Below the pieces are notes generated by a model. It saw only the letters and a list, made by a program, of their open reading frames with translations. It was not told where the DNA came from and did not search any database. A stretch of DNA of 64,000 nucleotides from Clostridiaceae bacterium DTU079 (GTDB lineage Bacteria > Bacillota > Clostridia > Acetivibrionales > Acetivibrionaceae). The DNA lies in assembly GCA_001512505.1 (NCBI GenBank), contig LFSC01000056.1:8160-72159 (forward strand), given 5' to 3'. The position numbers and the translations under genes are program-made. Positions 35,393 through 44,418 of the stretch are shown here, piece after piece. Every line of letters begins with the position of its first letter. Within the stretch, counting starts at the first letter, position 1.

Positions 35393-38077
35393 TTATTTGG
35401 TTTCGTACCAATTATTGCCCGCTTTAACTTCTACAACTAACGGTACCCTCAAATCAACAGCCTTCTCCATACCCTCTCTTAGAATTTTTACCACTTCATC
35501 CTTCTCTTCCTTATACACCTCAATTATCAGTTCATCGTGTACCTGCAATATCAATCTGGATTTCAATTGTCTTTTTTTAAGTTCTTCATGAACCTTCACC
35601 ATTGCAATCTTAATTATATCGGCAGCACTCCCCTGAATTGGTGTGTTCAAAGCAATTCGCTCACCAAAGGATCTGATATTGAAGTTTCGAGACTTTAACT
35701 CGGGAAGATACCTTCTTCTGTTGAACAGAGTGGTTACGAAACCGTAAGTCTTTCCCTGCTCAATAATGTCATGCATATACTGCTTAACCTTCGGATACCT
35801 GTCAAGATAACCGTCTATATACTTTCTCGCTTCCTTTCTTGTTATACCCAAATCCTTTGCAAGACTAAAATCGCCTATTCCATAAATAATACCGAAATTA
35901 ACGGCCTTAGCCCGCGACCTCATGGTTGACGTAACCTCTTCCACCGGTATTCCGAAAACCTTCGATGCCGTGGATGCATGTATATCCTCATTTCTTAAAA
36001 AAGCATCAATCATATTTTCATCCCCGGTTATGTGGGCTAAAACCCGAAGCTCAATTTGCGAGTAATCGGCATCAAGGAGCTGGAAATCCTCACTTGAAGG
36101 TATAAATACCTTCCTGATTTTCCTTCCCATTTCAATCTTAATAGGGATATTCTGAAGGTTGGGTTCGGTACTGCTAATCCTTCCGGTTACAGTCACCGTT
36201 TGATTGAAGCTGGAGTGTATCTTGCCCGTCTCAGGATTTATTACCGACAACAGCCCTTCGGCATAAGTGGTCTTCAACTTCACCAGCTGCCGGTATTGAA
36301 GTATCTCTCCAATCACTTCATGACGGTCGGAAAGCTCTTCTAAAACTTCCGCATCGGTGGAATACCCGGTTTTTGTTTTCTTAATAACCGGAAGTCCCAG
36401 CTTTTCAAAAAGAATAACTCCCAGCTGCTTTGGAGAATTAATATTAAACTCCTCTCCTGCCAGAGAATATATTCTTTTCTTTATTTCCTCAATTTTTCCG
36501 TCCAGCTCCCGTGAAAACTCCACCAGTTCCTGAACATTAACCTTAAATCCATAGTATTCCATATCCGCCAATGTCTTTACCAAGGGAAGCTCGATATTGT
36601 AGTAAAGCTCCTTCTGTCCGTTTTCATGAAGCATTTCGTCAATTTTCCGGACAAGCTTATCTATAACATAAGGATATTTTCCCACAACATTTGAAAGGAT
36701 GGAAACGGACATATCCCTGTATAAAGTGGAATTTTTACCCTTCCCCGAAAGCATTTCCACCGGCTCCACATTTAGACCAATATACTCTGAAGCTATTTCC
36801 GATAAAGTATAAGTGTCTTTTGAAGGGTCTATTATATATGCACCTATCATGGTATCAAAGGCCAACCCCTGTAGCTCCATCCCTTTATTATTCAAATATA
36901 CTATAAAGTTTTTAAAATCATGACCGTATTTTTTTATACTGGGATTCTCAAAAACCTCTTTAAAACCGTTTAAAAATTCTTCTTCGTTAATATGATTAGC
37001 AAAATCAATATACCACGCGCGGTTTTCACCGACTGAAACAGCCAGGGCAGTAAGCTTTTGAGTAAACTTTCCCACCTTGTCAATTAAATAATATATATAG
37101 GCTTTTTGGGACTTTGAAATTTCATTCCTTAATTCCTTGAGCTCATCGCTGCTTTTTACAATTTGAACATCAGCTTCAACATTGCTCCTTTTTGGAGCAT
37201 CATTTAATCCATACTTGTCTATAAAGCTCTTAAACTCAAGCCTTTTAAATATTTCACAGGTCTTCTCCCTGTCGATTTCCTTTCGTACAAGATCTTCAAA
37301 ATCGCAAAGGGAGGGAATGTTTCTTTCAATAGCGGCAAGATCCCTGCTCATGTATGCCTGATCCTTAAAGGTCTCAAGCTTTTCCCTCACACTTTTTTTA
37401 GCTACCATATCCAAAGAGTTGTATAAATTATCAAGACTTTCAAACTGTTTAATAAGATCTAAGGCCGTTTTTTCACCAATACCCGGAACTCCCGGAATAT
37501 TATCCGATGCATCCCCCATTAATGCCTTAACATCAATAAACTGTCGGGGCTCTATTCCGTATTCCTCAACTATCCGTTTATAATCATATTCCTCTGTCGT
37601 GGTCTTTCCGCCCTTTGTCTTGGGAAGCTTCAACCTCGTGGACGGTCCCACCAGTTGAAATGCATCCCTGTCCCCGGTAACCAGGACAACTTCTATCCCT
37701 TTGTTTTCAGCACACAAAGAAAGAGACCCCAATATGTCGTCAGCTTCAAAGCCCTCTTTCTCTATTCTTTTTATATTCATTGCATCCAAAACTTCTTTTA
37801 AAAGCGGAACCTGTACCTTAAGTTCTTCCGGCATACCTTTCCTGTTTGCCTTATATCCTTCATACATATTATGTCTGAAGGTCGGAGCTTTCAAATCAAA
37901 GGCAACACCTATGTACTGGGGATTTTCTTCATCAATATAATGCTGCATAATATTTATAAAACCGTAAATTCCGTTGGTATATGTTCCGTCCGATGTTGAT
38001 AAAAGCTGTGTTAGTCCGTAAAATGCCCTGTTAAGTATACTGTTCCCGTCTATAAGCATTAATTTTTTATCACTCAT
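35393..38077 (-). CDS. polA: DNA polymerase I
   Basis: A 894-residue polymerase for repair and Okazaki-fragment processing. The N-terminal 5' nuclease is complete (LVTGDRDAFQLVG, VKALMGDASDNIPGVPGIGEKTA). The middle proofreading-type domain (about residues 315-480) lacks the usual DxE active-site motif, so 3'-5' exonuclease activity is probably absent, as in Bacillus-type enzymes. Polymerase motifs are A (DYSQIELRVLAHITGD), B (RSRAKAVNFGIIYGIG) and C (LILQVHDELIIEV). GAGAGG precedes the ATG. Confidence 0.96.
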   Translation of the reverse strand: MSDKKLMLIDGNSILNRAFYGLTQLLSTSDGTYTNGIYGFINIMQHYIDEENPQYIGVAFDLKAPTFRHNMYEGYKANRKGMPEELKVQVPLLKEVLDAMNIKRIEKEGFEADDILGSLSLCAENKGIEVVLVTGDRDAFQLVGPSTRLKLPKTKGGKTTTEEYDYKRIVEEYGIEPRQFIDVKALMGDASDNIPGVPGIGEKTALDLIKQFESLDNLYNSLDMVAKKSVREKLETFKDQAYMSRDLAAIERNIPSLCDFEDLVRKEIDREKTCEIFKRLEFKSFIDKYGLNDAPKRSNVEADVQIVKSSDELKELRNEISKSQKAYIYYLIDKVGKFTQKLTALAVSVGENRAWYIDFANHINEEEFLNGFKEVFENPSIKKYGHDFKNFIVYLNNKGMELQGLAFDTMIGAYIIDPSKDTYTLSEIASEYIGLNVEPVEMLSGKGKNSTLYRDMSVSILSNVVGKYPYVIDKLVRKIDEMLHENGQKELYYNIELPLVKTLADMEYYGFKVNVQELVEFSRELDGKIEEIKKRIYSLAGEEFNINSPKQLGVILFEKLGLPVIKKTKTGYSTDAEVLEELSDRHEVIGEILQYRQLVKLKTTYAEGLLSVINPETGKIHSSFNQTVTVTGRISSTEPNLQNIPIKIEMGRKIRKVFIPSSEDFQLLDADYSQIELRVLAHITGDENMIDAFLRNEDIHASTASKVFGIPVEEVTSTMRSRAKAVNFGIIYGIGDFSLAKDLGITRKEARKYIDGYLDRYPKVKQYMHDIIEQGKTYGFVTTLFNRRRYLPELKSRNFNIRSFGERIALNTPIQGSAADIIKIAMVKVHEELKKRQLKSRLILQVHDELIIEVYKEEKDEVVKILREGMEKAVDLRVPLVVEVKAGNNWYETK

Positions 38078-38135
38078 TATAAACCTCTCGATTACTTTTC
38101 AATAATATTAATATGATTTCTCCCCTGCAATTAAT

Positions 38136-38309
38136 TTATCCGACATTTCTTAAAACACCGTCTTTGCCGATCACCAGTGAAATTTTTTCTCCCTTAACAT
38201 ATTCCTTTTCTCCCTCATTGACAGGAATACTAATCTCAAGACCGCAATCGTTACATATTAAAACAGCATATCCCTTCTCAACTCTGTCAACTACTGCATC
38301 TATTACCAT
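38136..38309 (-). CDS. DUF3006-like small protein
   Basis: A 57-residue protein, IDAVVDRVEKGYAVLICNDCGLEISIPVNE..., with a beta-barrel-like pattern resembling DUF3006 (a short domain often beside metallo-hydrolases). Function unknown. Three ATGs are possible. The one at 38309 has AGGGTG about 9 bases upstream, while 38318 and 38321 lie too close to it. It is transcribed toward polA with a gap of 58 bases. Confidence 0.55.
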   Translation of the reverse strand: MVIDAVVDRVEKGYAVLICNDCGLEISIPVNEGEKEYVKGEKISLVIGKDGVLRNVG

Positions 38310-38435
38310 AACTTCCATCACCCTTACCTAGTTTTTCAAGACCTAACCCCTAACCGGGCAAAGCCCAAATAACAATACTATTAATACTATCTTGTAAAAC
38401 AAGTTCCTTATCCAGTCTCCTTAAATATTGTACAC

Positions 38436-38466
38436 AAAAAAAAAACAGCCGTAAACAGCTGTTTTT
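38436..38466 (-). terminator. Terminator of the second PilZ gene
   Basis: On the minus strand AAACAGC-TGTTTACG-GCTGTTT runs into ten T's. Confidence 0.85.
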
Positions 38467-38481
38467 GAATTTATATAATTA

Positions 38482-39183
38482 TTATTTTAAACACTTGGAA
38501 ACAAACTCCGATTCATCACATTCCAGGCGATAAATCAGTCTGTCAAGCATATCTTTATTAATATCATCTATATCAACAATCTCCAGACCATATTCGTTAT
38601 AAAACTCTCTCTCGATCACCCTGTTTACTTTTGCCTTAAACTCGAGAGCCATTGACTTTTCAATTGAAACACTGACAAAAACATTAACCAAGCTCTCAAC
38701 TTCAACCTCTTCCCTAAAAACTGCACATATACCGGAAAGACTGACATTTTTTATTATTGCATATATTTTCTTATCCACTCCATAAGGAGTAAAGAACGAC
38801 TGAAAGTTGACAAGATATCTTTTATTCTTTCTATTGTTCTTAACTCTTCTGGTTTTTTCAATCAGTAAATGTACAAGCCTGGGATATGTAATATCAAACC
38901 TGGTAATTTTCCCGTCAACAATGTATTCATATTCGCCCTGCATAACATGACACGATACAGTGTCACCTTTAAATACATTACTTCTAAGAAAATCATCAGG
39001 AATCCTAAAAATCAATTCCTCGCCTTCTATCTTTTGTATAACAGTCAAAACGGGTTCAAAAATTTTCGGATGCTTTACACTCACAACAGCACCCCGTTTA
39101 AAAATCTCATCCTTGTCTTTGGTAGTTAAAACATAATCCTCACTTTCTACTACGGGCATCCAGTTTGCTAGCTTGATATCCAC
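38482..39183 (-). CDS. PilZ-domain cyclic-di-GMP receptor (YcgR-like)
   Basis: A 233-residue protein with a YcgR-N-like half and a C-terminal PilZ domain. The ligand motif is RKNKRY near residue 117 followed by NVSLSG. The C-terminus holds the YGLEIVDID pattern also seen in the first PilZ protein at 4882-5589, so the two are paralogues. It stands alone between polA/DUF3006 and the sigma factor operon. Likely role: cyclic-di-GMP-dependent control of motility or envelope functions; target unknown. Confidence 0.82.
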   Translation of the reverse strand: MDIKLANWMPVVESEDYVLTTKDKDEIFKRGAVVSVKHPKIFEPVLTVIQKIEGEELIFRIPDDFLRSNVFKGDTVSCHVMQGEYEYIVDGKITRFDITYPRLVHLLIEKTRRVKNNRKNKRYLVNFQSFFTPYGVDKKIYAIIKNVSLSGICAVFREEVEVESLVNVFVSVSIEKSMALEFKAKVNRVIEREFYNEYGLEIVDIDDINKDMLDRLIYRLECDESEFVSKCLK

Positions 39184-39311
39184 GATATTCCCTCCTTCGG
39201 CTTTATTCGGTATGACATCAGAGATGAATTATAAAGAAGACCTAATAGAGGATATATTCGACAAAAAAACCAAATACCCTTCTCTTATTAAGAAAAAATT
39301 CACATAATTTA

Positions 39312-40505
39312 TTATTCTATATTTATAATTATTTTTCTATATTTGCCTTTTTCATTTATTTTGTCAAGATCAGCCTGAATTTTAATCTTATCACTTTCCA
39401 ATTGCTCTATTACCTTAGACTCCTTTACATTTTCCAAATTCTTTTCAATATTTTTCAGTTTTTTCTCCAATTCTTCTTTTTCCCGGACCATTTCAGGAAA
39501 ATTATCAACTATGGAAATTTTCCCTTCGTATTCCTCTTCAAGTCTGTCGATAAACTCATCATATTTCGGTATATCCACGTTAAAGCTGATTACATTGTCA
39601 ACGGTATTAAAAACGCTTGCTATATTCTCACCAGATTTCATATGAATGCTACTTACCTCAGGATAATCACCGTCAGAACCTTCAACTGCACCTTTTGCTG
39701 ATCCTCCGGCACCTTCTCCGTTCGCTCCTCCGGTTGAACCGCCACCAGAGACTGTTTGTTCATCCATATTTGTGTCAATACCGCACAAACTTGCTATTCT
39801 TTTAATGTCTTGCATAGCTTTCTCATAATCGGAGGACTTTAATGTAATATAAACTTCATTGCTGACTCTATCCTCATAGGTGCTTGTAACAACATAACCG
39901 GCGTCACCGGCACTTTCAGAAGTACCTCCGGAAACATCTTCAGAAAACGTTATATCAAATTTTTCAACCTTTTCTCCGGTATTATCATATCCATCATCCG
40001 TTGATGTTTCCATATGGCCGGCTATGACTAACATATCCGACTCACCGGTATTTTCGCTACCGTCTTCCTTCCCGGAAAACATCCGCGTATCCATTGTAGA
40101 CCCCACTTTTGCGTTTGGTGCACCGGTTTGAGCCGCTTTTTTATCATTCAAATAATCGGTTTTAGTAAAAAAGCGGTTACCTGTTATGAAAGCCAATATA
40201 AGCATTGCAGCAACCGATGATGCCAAACCCAAATACCTCTTCTTTCCGGCCCACAAGCTTCTTGAATTCTTCTGCTTTCTTTCTTCTTCAGCAAGCTTCT
40301 TATGAAGACTTTTTTGGAAATCCGAGGGAAGCTCAACCTCTTCAAAGGAATTCAAAATTCCCACAACCTCTTTGAGCTTTTCAAGCTCAGCACAACAGTC
40401 CTCACAGCTTTTTATGTGCTCTTCAAATTTTTCCTTGGTTTTGTCGTCAAGTAAATTATCTATATATAATGACATTAATTTCTTTACATCATAACAGCTT
40501 TTCAT
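39312..40505 (-). CDS. Anti-sigma factor (zf-HC2) with DUF4349-like outer domain
   Basis: A 397-residue single-pass membrane protein. The cytoplasmic ZAS domain has HIKSCEDCC (HxxxCxxC), which holds the cognate sigma factor. A membrane helix follows (about residues 90-108, LGLASSVAAMLILAF), and an outer region of about 280 residues resembles DUF4349: a beta-rich segment, a Gly/Ser-rich linker, then a long coiled coil (EELEKKLKNIEKNLENV). The gene lies 20 bases after the sigma factor. The outer coiled coil could sense envelope stress. Confidence 0.85.
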   Translation of the reverse strand: MKSCYDVKKLMSLYIDNLLDDKTKEKFEEHIKSCEDCCAELEKLKEVVGILNSFEEVELPSDFQKSLHKKLAEEERKQKNSRSLWAGKKRYLGLASSVAAMLILAFITGNRFFTKTDYLNDKKAAQTGAPNAKVGSTMDTRMFSGKEDGSENTGESDMLVIAGHMETSTDDGYDNTGEKVEKFDITFSEDVSGGTSESAGDAGYVVTSTYEDRVSNEVYITLKSSDYEKAMQDIKRIASLCGIDTNMDEQTVSGGGSTGGANGEGAGGSAKGAVEGSDGDYPEVSSIHMKSGENIASVFNTVDNVISFNVDIPKYDEFIDRLEEEYEGKISIVDNFPEMVREKEELEKKLKNIEKNLENVKESKVIEQLESDKIKIQADLDKINEKGKYRKIIINIE

Positions 40506-40525
40506 CTCAAACCCTCCTTTCTAGA

Positions 40526-41122
40526 TTATTTGACGAAATCTTCGATAATAAGTTCCCCACTTTTCTCTAGTATTTTTTTTAAAGCCTGCCGTGCCCTGTT
40601 GATTCTCGACTTAACCGTCCCGGCAGGACATTTAATTATATTTGAAATTTCTTCATAACTAAAGCCTTGAATATCTCTTAACACTATCACAACTTTATAA
40701 TCCTCCGGCAAAAGATTTATTGCCTCCGTAACAATCCTTTTGAGTTCATTTCTTTCCGCCAAAGACTCCGGCCCCGGCGACTCATCCTTGACCTGTCGCT
40801 TAAATTCATTTCCGTCATGCTCAACGTCTTCATCCAAGGAAATTATATTTTTATTCTTTCTTCTACGGAGCTCATCAAGACAAACATTGGTAGTGACCTT
40901 ATATATCCAAGTACTAAAGAGGGAATCCCCTTTAAAATTCTTTATCGATTTATATGCTCTCAAGAATGCCTCTTGGGCCAGTTCACTTGCTTCATCATAA
41001 TCACCGATCATTCTCAATGCAATATTGAACACCTTTTTCTGGCAGCCTTCAATCAGCTTTTCAAAAGCTTTTATATCTCCCGCTTTCGCTTTTTCAACAA
41101 GTTTCTTTTCAATGTCACTCAT
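40526..41122 (-). CDS. ECF sigma factor (SigW-like)
   Basis: A 198-residue extracytoplasmic-function sigma factor. Region 2 includes DYDEASELAQEAFLRAYKS and FSTWIYKVTTNVCLDELRRRK; region 4 is LPEDYKVVIVLRDIQGFSYEEIS followed by CPAGTVKSRINRARQALKK. The linker is Asp/Glu-rich. It is paired with the zf-HC2 anti-sigma gene downstream. GGAGGTGA lies 10 bases upstream of the ATG. I could not identify a convincing autoregulated ECF promoter in the upstream bases. Confidence 0.92.
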   Translation of the reverse strand: MSDIEKKLVEKAKAGDIKAFEKLIEGCQKKVFNIALRMIGDYDEASELAQEAFLRAYKSIKNFKGDSLFSTWIYKVTTNVCLDELRRRKNKNIISLDEDVEHDGNEFKRQVKDESPGPESLAERNELKRIVTEAINLLPEDYKVVIVLRDIQGFSYEEISNIIKCPAGTVKSRINRARQALKKILEKSGELIIEDFVK

Positions 41123-41371
41123 AATAACAGCATCACCTCCACATTATGACGTTCAAAATTGCTGTTAAACACTAAAATCGAAAAATATTTGTCTTTCAGT
41201 CTCTTATTATACCTTTTTTCTTTGAGTATTTGAATCAATAAAGAAATATTTCAAATAAATTTAATATTAACTATTTACAATTAATTACAAAGGTTTTTTT
41301 ATTAACTTATAGAATATTTTTAATAAACACAATATGAAAGCTCTGGGCATTGAAGCTCTTTGCTTTTTATG

Positions 41372-41390
41372 CATTTCACCTTGTGAAATG
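41372..41390. other. Perfect 8-bp palindrome upstream of the receiver gene
   Basis: CATTTCAC-CTT-GTGAAATG, 29 bases before the receiver-protein ATG. It may be a protein-binding site or a leader hairpin. No T run follows. Confidence 0.4.
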
Positions 41391-41419
41391 TACCAATAAA
41401 TAAATAAAGGGGTAGTAAT

Positions 41420-41863
41420 ATGAACAATACAATTCTAGTCACTGATGACAATATGCTTGATAATGCCATCATAAGGAATTACCTTTACTCCGAAAGGTAC
41501 AGTATTGTTTCTGCAGTAAACGGCCGTGAAGCCCTCGACCTTATTGAAAGCCGTAACGTTGACCTGATAGTTTTAGACTTGGTCATGCCCGTTATGGATG
41601 GATATGAGTTTTTAAAAGAATTTTCAAAAACCCTTTATTATAAGGAAATACCTGTGATTGTGGCTACTAATGCCGACGATCCCGAAAATATCCGAAAGAC
41701 TTTGGAATACGAAATATTTGATTACATCATAAAACCTTTAGACAATATAAACAAGTTGATAATCGCCAACAAAATCAAATCCGGACTCAAATACAGAAAT
41801 ACATTGCTGGAGCTTAAAAAGGCTACAAAACTAATTGATCAGCTTTCCTCCAACCAGCACTAA
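41420..41863 (+). CDS. Receiver-only response regulator (CheY-like)
   Basis: A 147-residue single-domain receiver. Asp pair ILVTDDN, phosphoacceptor in LIVLDLVMPVMDG, the switch position in VIVATNAD and the Lys of YIIKPLD are all present. A helical tail of about 25 residues (TLLELKKATKLIDQLSS) follows. No output domain, so it probably acts by protein contact. AAAGGGG lies upstream of the ATG. Its partner kinase is not in the neighbourhood. Confidence 0.87.
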   Translation: MNNTILVTDDNMLDNAIIRNYLYSERYSIVSAVNGREALDLIESRNVDLIVLDLVMPVMDGYEFLKEFSKTLYYKEIPVIVATNADDPENIRKTLEYEIFDYIIKPLDNINKLIIANKIKSGLKYRNTLLELKKATKLIDQLSSNQH

Positions 41864-41945
41864 AGCGATATATCATTAATAAAAACCTTCATAAGAATTA
41901 AATACGTTTAGAAACCAATGCAGTTTCTTAGATAAGTAAAGATTC

Positions 41946-41972
41946 GGGGGCGTCGAGCCCCCATCGCTTTTT
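41946..41972 (+). terminator. Terminator of the receiver gene
   Basis: GGGGGC-GTCGA-GCCCCC stem followed by ATCGCTTTTT. A weaker, similar sequence (ATCGAGTCCCTTCGCTTTT) occurs again about 55 bases downstream. Confidence 0.65.
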
Positions 41973-42071
41973 GGTCATTTCAAATTGTGTTATCCTACTA
42001 ATAAATAAAGCTCGCGACATCGAGTCCCTTCGCTTTTGCCTCTTTCATTTCATTCCAAGAGGCCAAATAAC

Positions 42072-42102
42072 TAAACTCAGGGCTATTAATTCCCTGAGTT
42101 TA
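42072..42102. terminator. Bidirectional terminator of the LRR gene
   Basis: TAAACTCAGGG-CTATTAATT-CCCTGAGTTTA, an 11-bp perfect stem beside the stop of the minus-strand LRR gene. Confidence 0.75.
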
Positions 42103-42117
42103 ATAACATCTTTATTC

Positions 42118-43851
42118 CTAAAAAATCTCGAATTCTTCCGGATGGTTTCTAACGTAAGTGGAGTTATAAAGTATTACTTCCTTTTCTGCATCATTCCATC
42201 CTACCTCCATGTTGAGACTTTCACCTACAAATCTCAGGGGTAATACCGTTCTTCCCTCATGTATAAAGGGCGCTTCATCAATCGAAATTTCTTCTCCGTT
42301 TACTCTTGCAATATTTATACCGATCCACATCTCAACCGTCTTATCTTTTAGAGTGACAGTGACTTTCTTTTCAATATCGTCCCACTCAACTAGACCGCCA
42401 AGTGGCTGAGAAACATATCTTATCGGAAGAAAGGTCCTTCCGTTCTTAATCATCGGTGCTATATCCATTTCTTTTTCACTGTCGTTTACATAATATGTGT
42501 TCTTTCCTATATAGAAACGCTGAACAATTTCAATATCCGATTCAAAATCTTTAAGCTCAATAGTTGGATAGAATTCATCTACAGGACTGAAATCACTTAT
42601 ATAATTACCCGAAAGATATAATTCTTTTAATCCGTTAAGATGTCTCAAAGAATCAATACTCAATATTCTGTTATTTGATAAATTAAGCTTCTTTAAGCTA
42701 ACTAATTTTGACAAAACGCTTATGTCACTTACTTCATTGCCTTTCAGGCTGAGCTCTTCAAGGGCATTTAAATCGGCCAAGTAGTCCAAATTTTTGATTG
42801 AGTTGTTATCCAATATCAGCCTTTCAAGTCTGTCCATGTTTTTAATATGCTGTAAATCACTAATATTATTATTTGATAAATCCAAATTCACAAGATTCAC
42901 CAAGTACTGCAAACCTTGTAAATCCGTCAAATTCCTTCCGCTTAAATCCAACTCCTCAATTTTCAATACATCATCCACGGTAAAATTGGAATCCTTTTTA
43001 TTAAGCTTAGCCTGAACTGCACTTTTGATACTCTGATCGTAAAAACCGATCCTAATATCAAAATCCCTTTGCTTAAGAGTGTTAAACACCCTTACAAGCG
43101 GAGAATAATCAGTTATAGGATTTCCACTTACCAATAAAGTAGATAAATTCATTAAATTCATTATCGGTGATAAATCCGTTATTTTATTTTTTGATATATC
43201 AAGGTAAGTCAAGTTTGCAAAATACTGCAATCCCTCAATACTGGAAATCTCTTTTTCCGGTATGATAAGAGTCTGTACGGAAGCCACATCACTTTTGTAA
43301 AACTCACCCTCAGGAATTCTTATTATTTCCCGAACAGCTGCCTCGAGATTTTTATCATTAAATATAATGGGTTTGTAGCTTTCAGCAATTATTCTTCCGC
43401 CTTTTTCGTCCCACAAAACTACTCCGCCCAGTTCCTCCACAACAAATTTGATGGGAACGACTGCAACCTTTTCATTTGTTTCCGACCATACCATATTCAA
43501 AACCGGCGGTACATCTATTTTTACAATTTTATCATTAACCTTTACATTATTATTACCGCGAGTCAGCTCCAGTTTTTTATTTGTCTTTTCTCTGTTAATA
43601 ACATATGTGGTATTAGAACCGTTTTCAAGAGTTTGGAGTTCCGCCTCAAGAACATTGCATAACTCCTCCAACGGTACGTAAGCAGTACCGTTAAGTATCG
43701 TTGCAGGCGGATCAGTTTCAAATCCGATTCCGTCAATATAAACCTTTATGGGTCTGTCTTCTGCCAGCGCCATTCCTTGAAAAAGCGTAATTAAAGCAGC
43801 GATCACAATAAATATACCGATAATCCTTTTCACTTTACTAATCCCTCTCAC
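42118..43851 (-). CDS. Secreted LRR protein flanked by copper-amine-oxidase-N-like domains
   Basis: A 577-residue exported protein. A signal peptide (IIGIFIVIAALITLFQGMALAE) precedes a CuAO_N1-like domain (about residues 35-160, with TAYVPLEELCNVLEAEL and VPIKFVVEELGG). Leucine-rich repeats of the SDS22/internalin type follow at about 180-430 (NLVNLDLSNNNISDL and similar). A C-terminal CuAO_N1-like pair ends the protein (RTFLPIRYVSQPLGGLVEWD, RTVLPLRFVGESLNMEVGWN). The start is a GTG with GGGGGAG 5 bases upstream. Probably a surface protein; partner unknown. It follows the Pro/Thr-rich protein gene by 66 bases. Confidence 0.83.
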   Translation of the reverse strand: MRGISKVKRIIGIFIVIAALITLFQGMALAEDRPIKVYIDGIGFETDPPATILNGTAYVPLEELCNVLEAELQTLENGSNTTYVINREKTNKKLELTRGNNNVKVNDKIVKIDVPPVLNMVWSETNEKVAVVPIKFVVEELGGVVLWDEKGGRIIAESYKPIIFNDKNLEAAVREIIRIPEGEFYKSDVASVQTLIIPEKEISSIEGLQYFANLTYLDISKNKITDLSPIMNLMNLSTLLVSGNPITDYSPLVRVFNTLKQRDFDIRIGFYDQSIKSAVQAKLNKKDSNFTVDDVLKIEELDLSGRNLTDLQGLQYLVNLVNLDLSNNNISDLQHIKNMDRLERLILDNNSIKNLDYLADLNALEELSLKGNEVSDISVLSKLVSLKKLNLSNNRILSIDSLRHLNGLKELYLSGNYISDFSPVDEFYPTIELKDFESDIEIVQRFYIGKNTYYVNDSEKEMDIAPMIKNGRTFLPIRYVSQPLGGLVEWDDIEKKVTVTLKDKTVEMWIGINIARVNGEEISIDEAPFIHEGRTVLPLRFVGESLNMEVGWNDAEKEVILYNSTYVRNHPEEFEIF

Positions 43852-43917
43852 TTTATCTCCCCCATAATCTGTTATCGTAAAATATAAACTCTTATTTTAT
43901 TACTTTCAACTAAAAGG

Positions 43918-44355
43918 TTAAGTTTCAATAATCCATCCCGGTGTTGGCGTCGGTGTTGGTGTAGGTTTCGGTGTTGGTGTTGGTGTCGGTGTCGGCGATT
44001 TTTTTATTTTTGTTGGAGTTGAAACCTTTTTAGAGGTCACAACTGTAGGTATCTTTGTTGGTGTTGGTGTTGGCGTTGGTGTCAATGTCGGTGTTGGCGT
44101 CGGTGTATATGTCGGTGTTGGTGTGGGTGTTGGTGAAGCAGTCTCTGTCGGTATAGGTGTAAAAGTTGGCGTCGGCTTCAAAGTAGGCTCCGGTGTATTC
44201 GCAGCGATAGGTGATGAAGAAGGGGACGGTTTTATAATGGTCATCCCAACGGCTGAATCAAACAATATAAAACCTAAAATAACAGCAAAACTCGCAATAC
44301 AAGCTATTCTCAAAACAAAAAGAATTTTCATTAATATTGCTTTTATATTATCCAT
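43918..44355 (-). CDS. Membrane protein with a Pro/Thr-rich extracytoplasmic tail
   Basis: A 145-residue protein: one membrane helix ([20 protein letters not shown]) and a tail made largely of (PT)n and TPTPTP repeats broken by short Lys-rich stretches. The DNA shows GGTGTTGGTGTC-type repeats on the plus strand. Such tails act as stiff spacers, may be O-glycosylated, and resemble the linkers of clostridial surface proteins. No folded domain remains after it (ends GWIIET). It lies between the kinase and LRR genes, so the three may act together. Length may vary by repeat slippage. Confidence 0.65.
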   Translation of the reverse strand: MDNIKAILMKILFVLRIACIASFAVILGFILFDSAVGMTIIKPSPSSSPIAANTPEPTLKPTPTFTPIPTETASPTPTPTPTYTPTPTPTLTPTPTPTPTKIPTVVTSKKVSTPTKIKKSPTPTPTPTPKPTPTPTPTPGWIIET

Positions 44356-44418
44356 TTTATCGATAACCCCTAATATAATTTAATTTGTCTAATTTTACGA
44401 TAAATTCTACCACAACAC

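Noticed and set aside
41941-42040. Direct repeat (GTCGAGCCCCCATCGCTTTTT and ATCGAGTCCCTTCGCTTTT) as a mobile element
   Set aside because: The similarity is short and the first copy is explained by a terminator stem. No flanking duplication or ORF is present.
43930-44190. Repeats resembling a CRISPR array
   Set aside because: The repeats are short, contiguous and in frame as Pro-Thr codons. No spacers are present.
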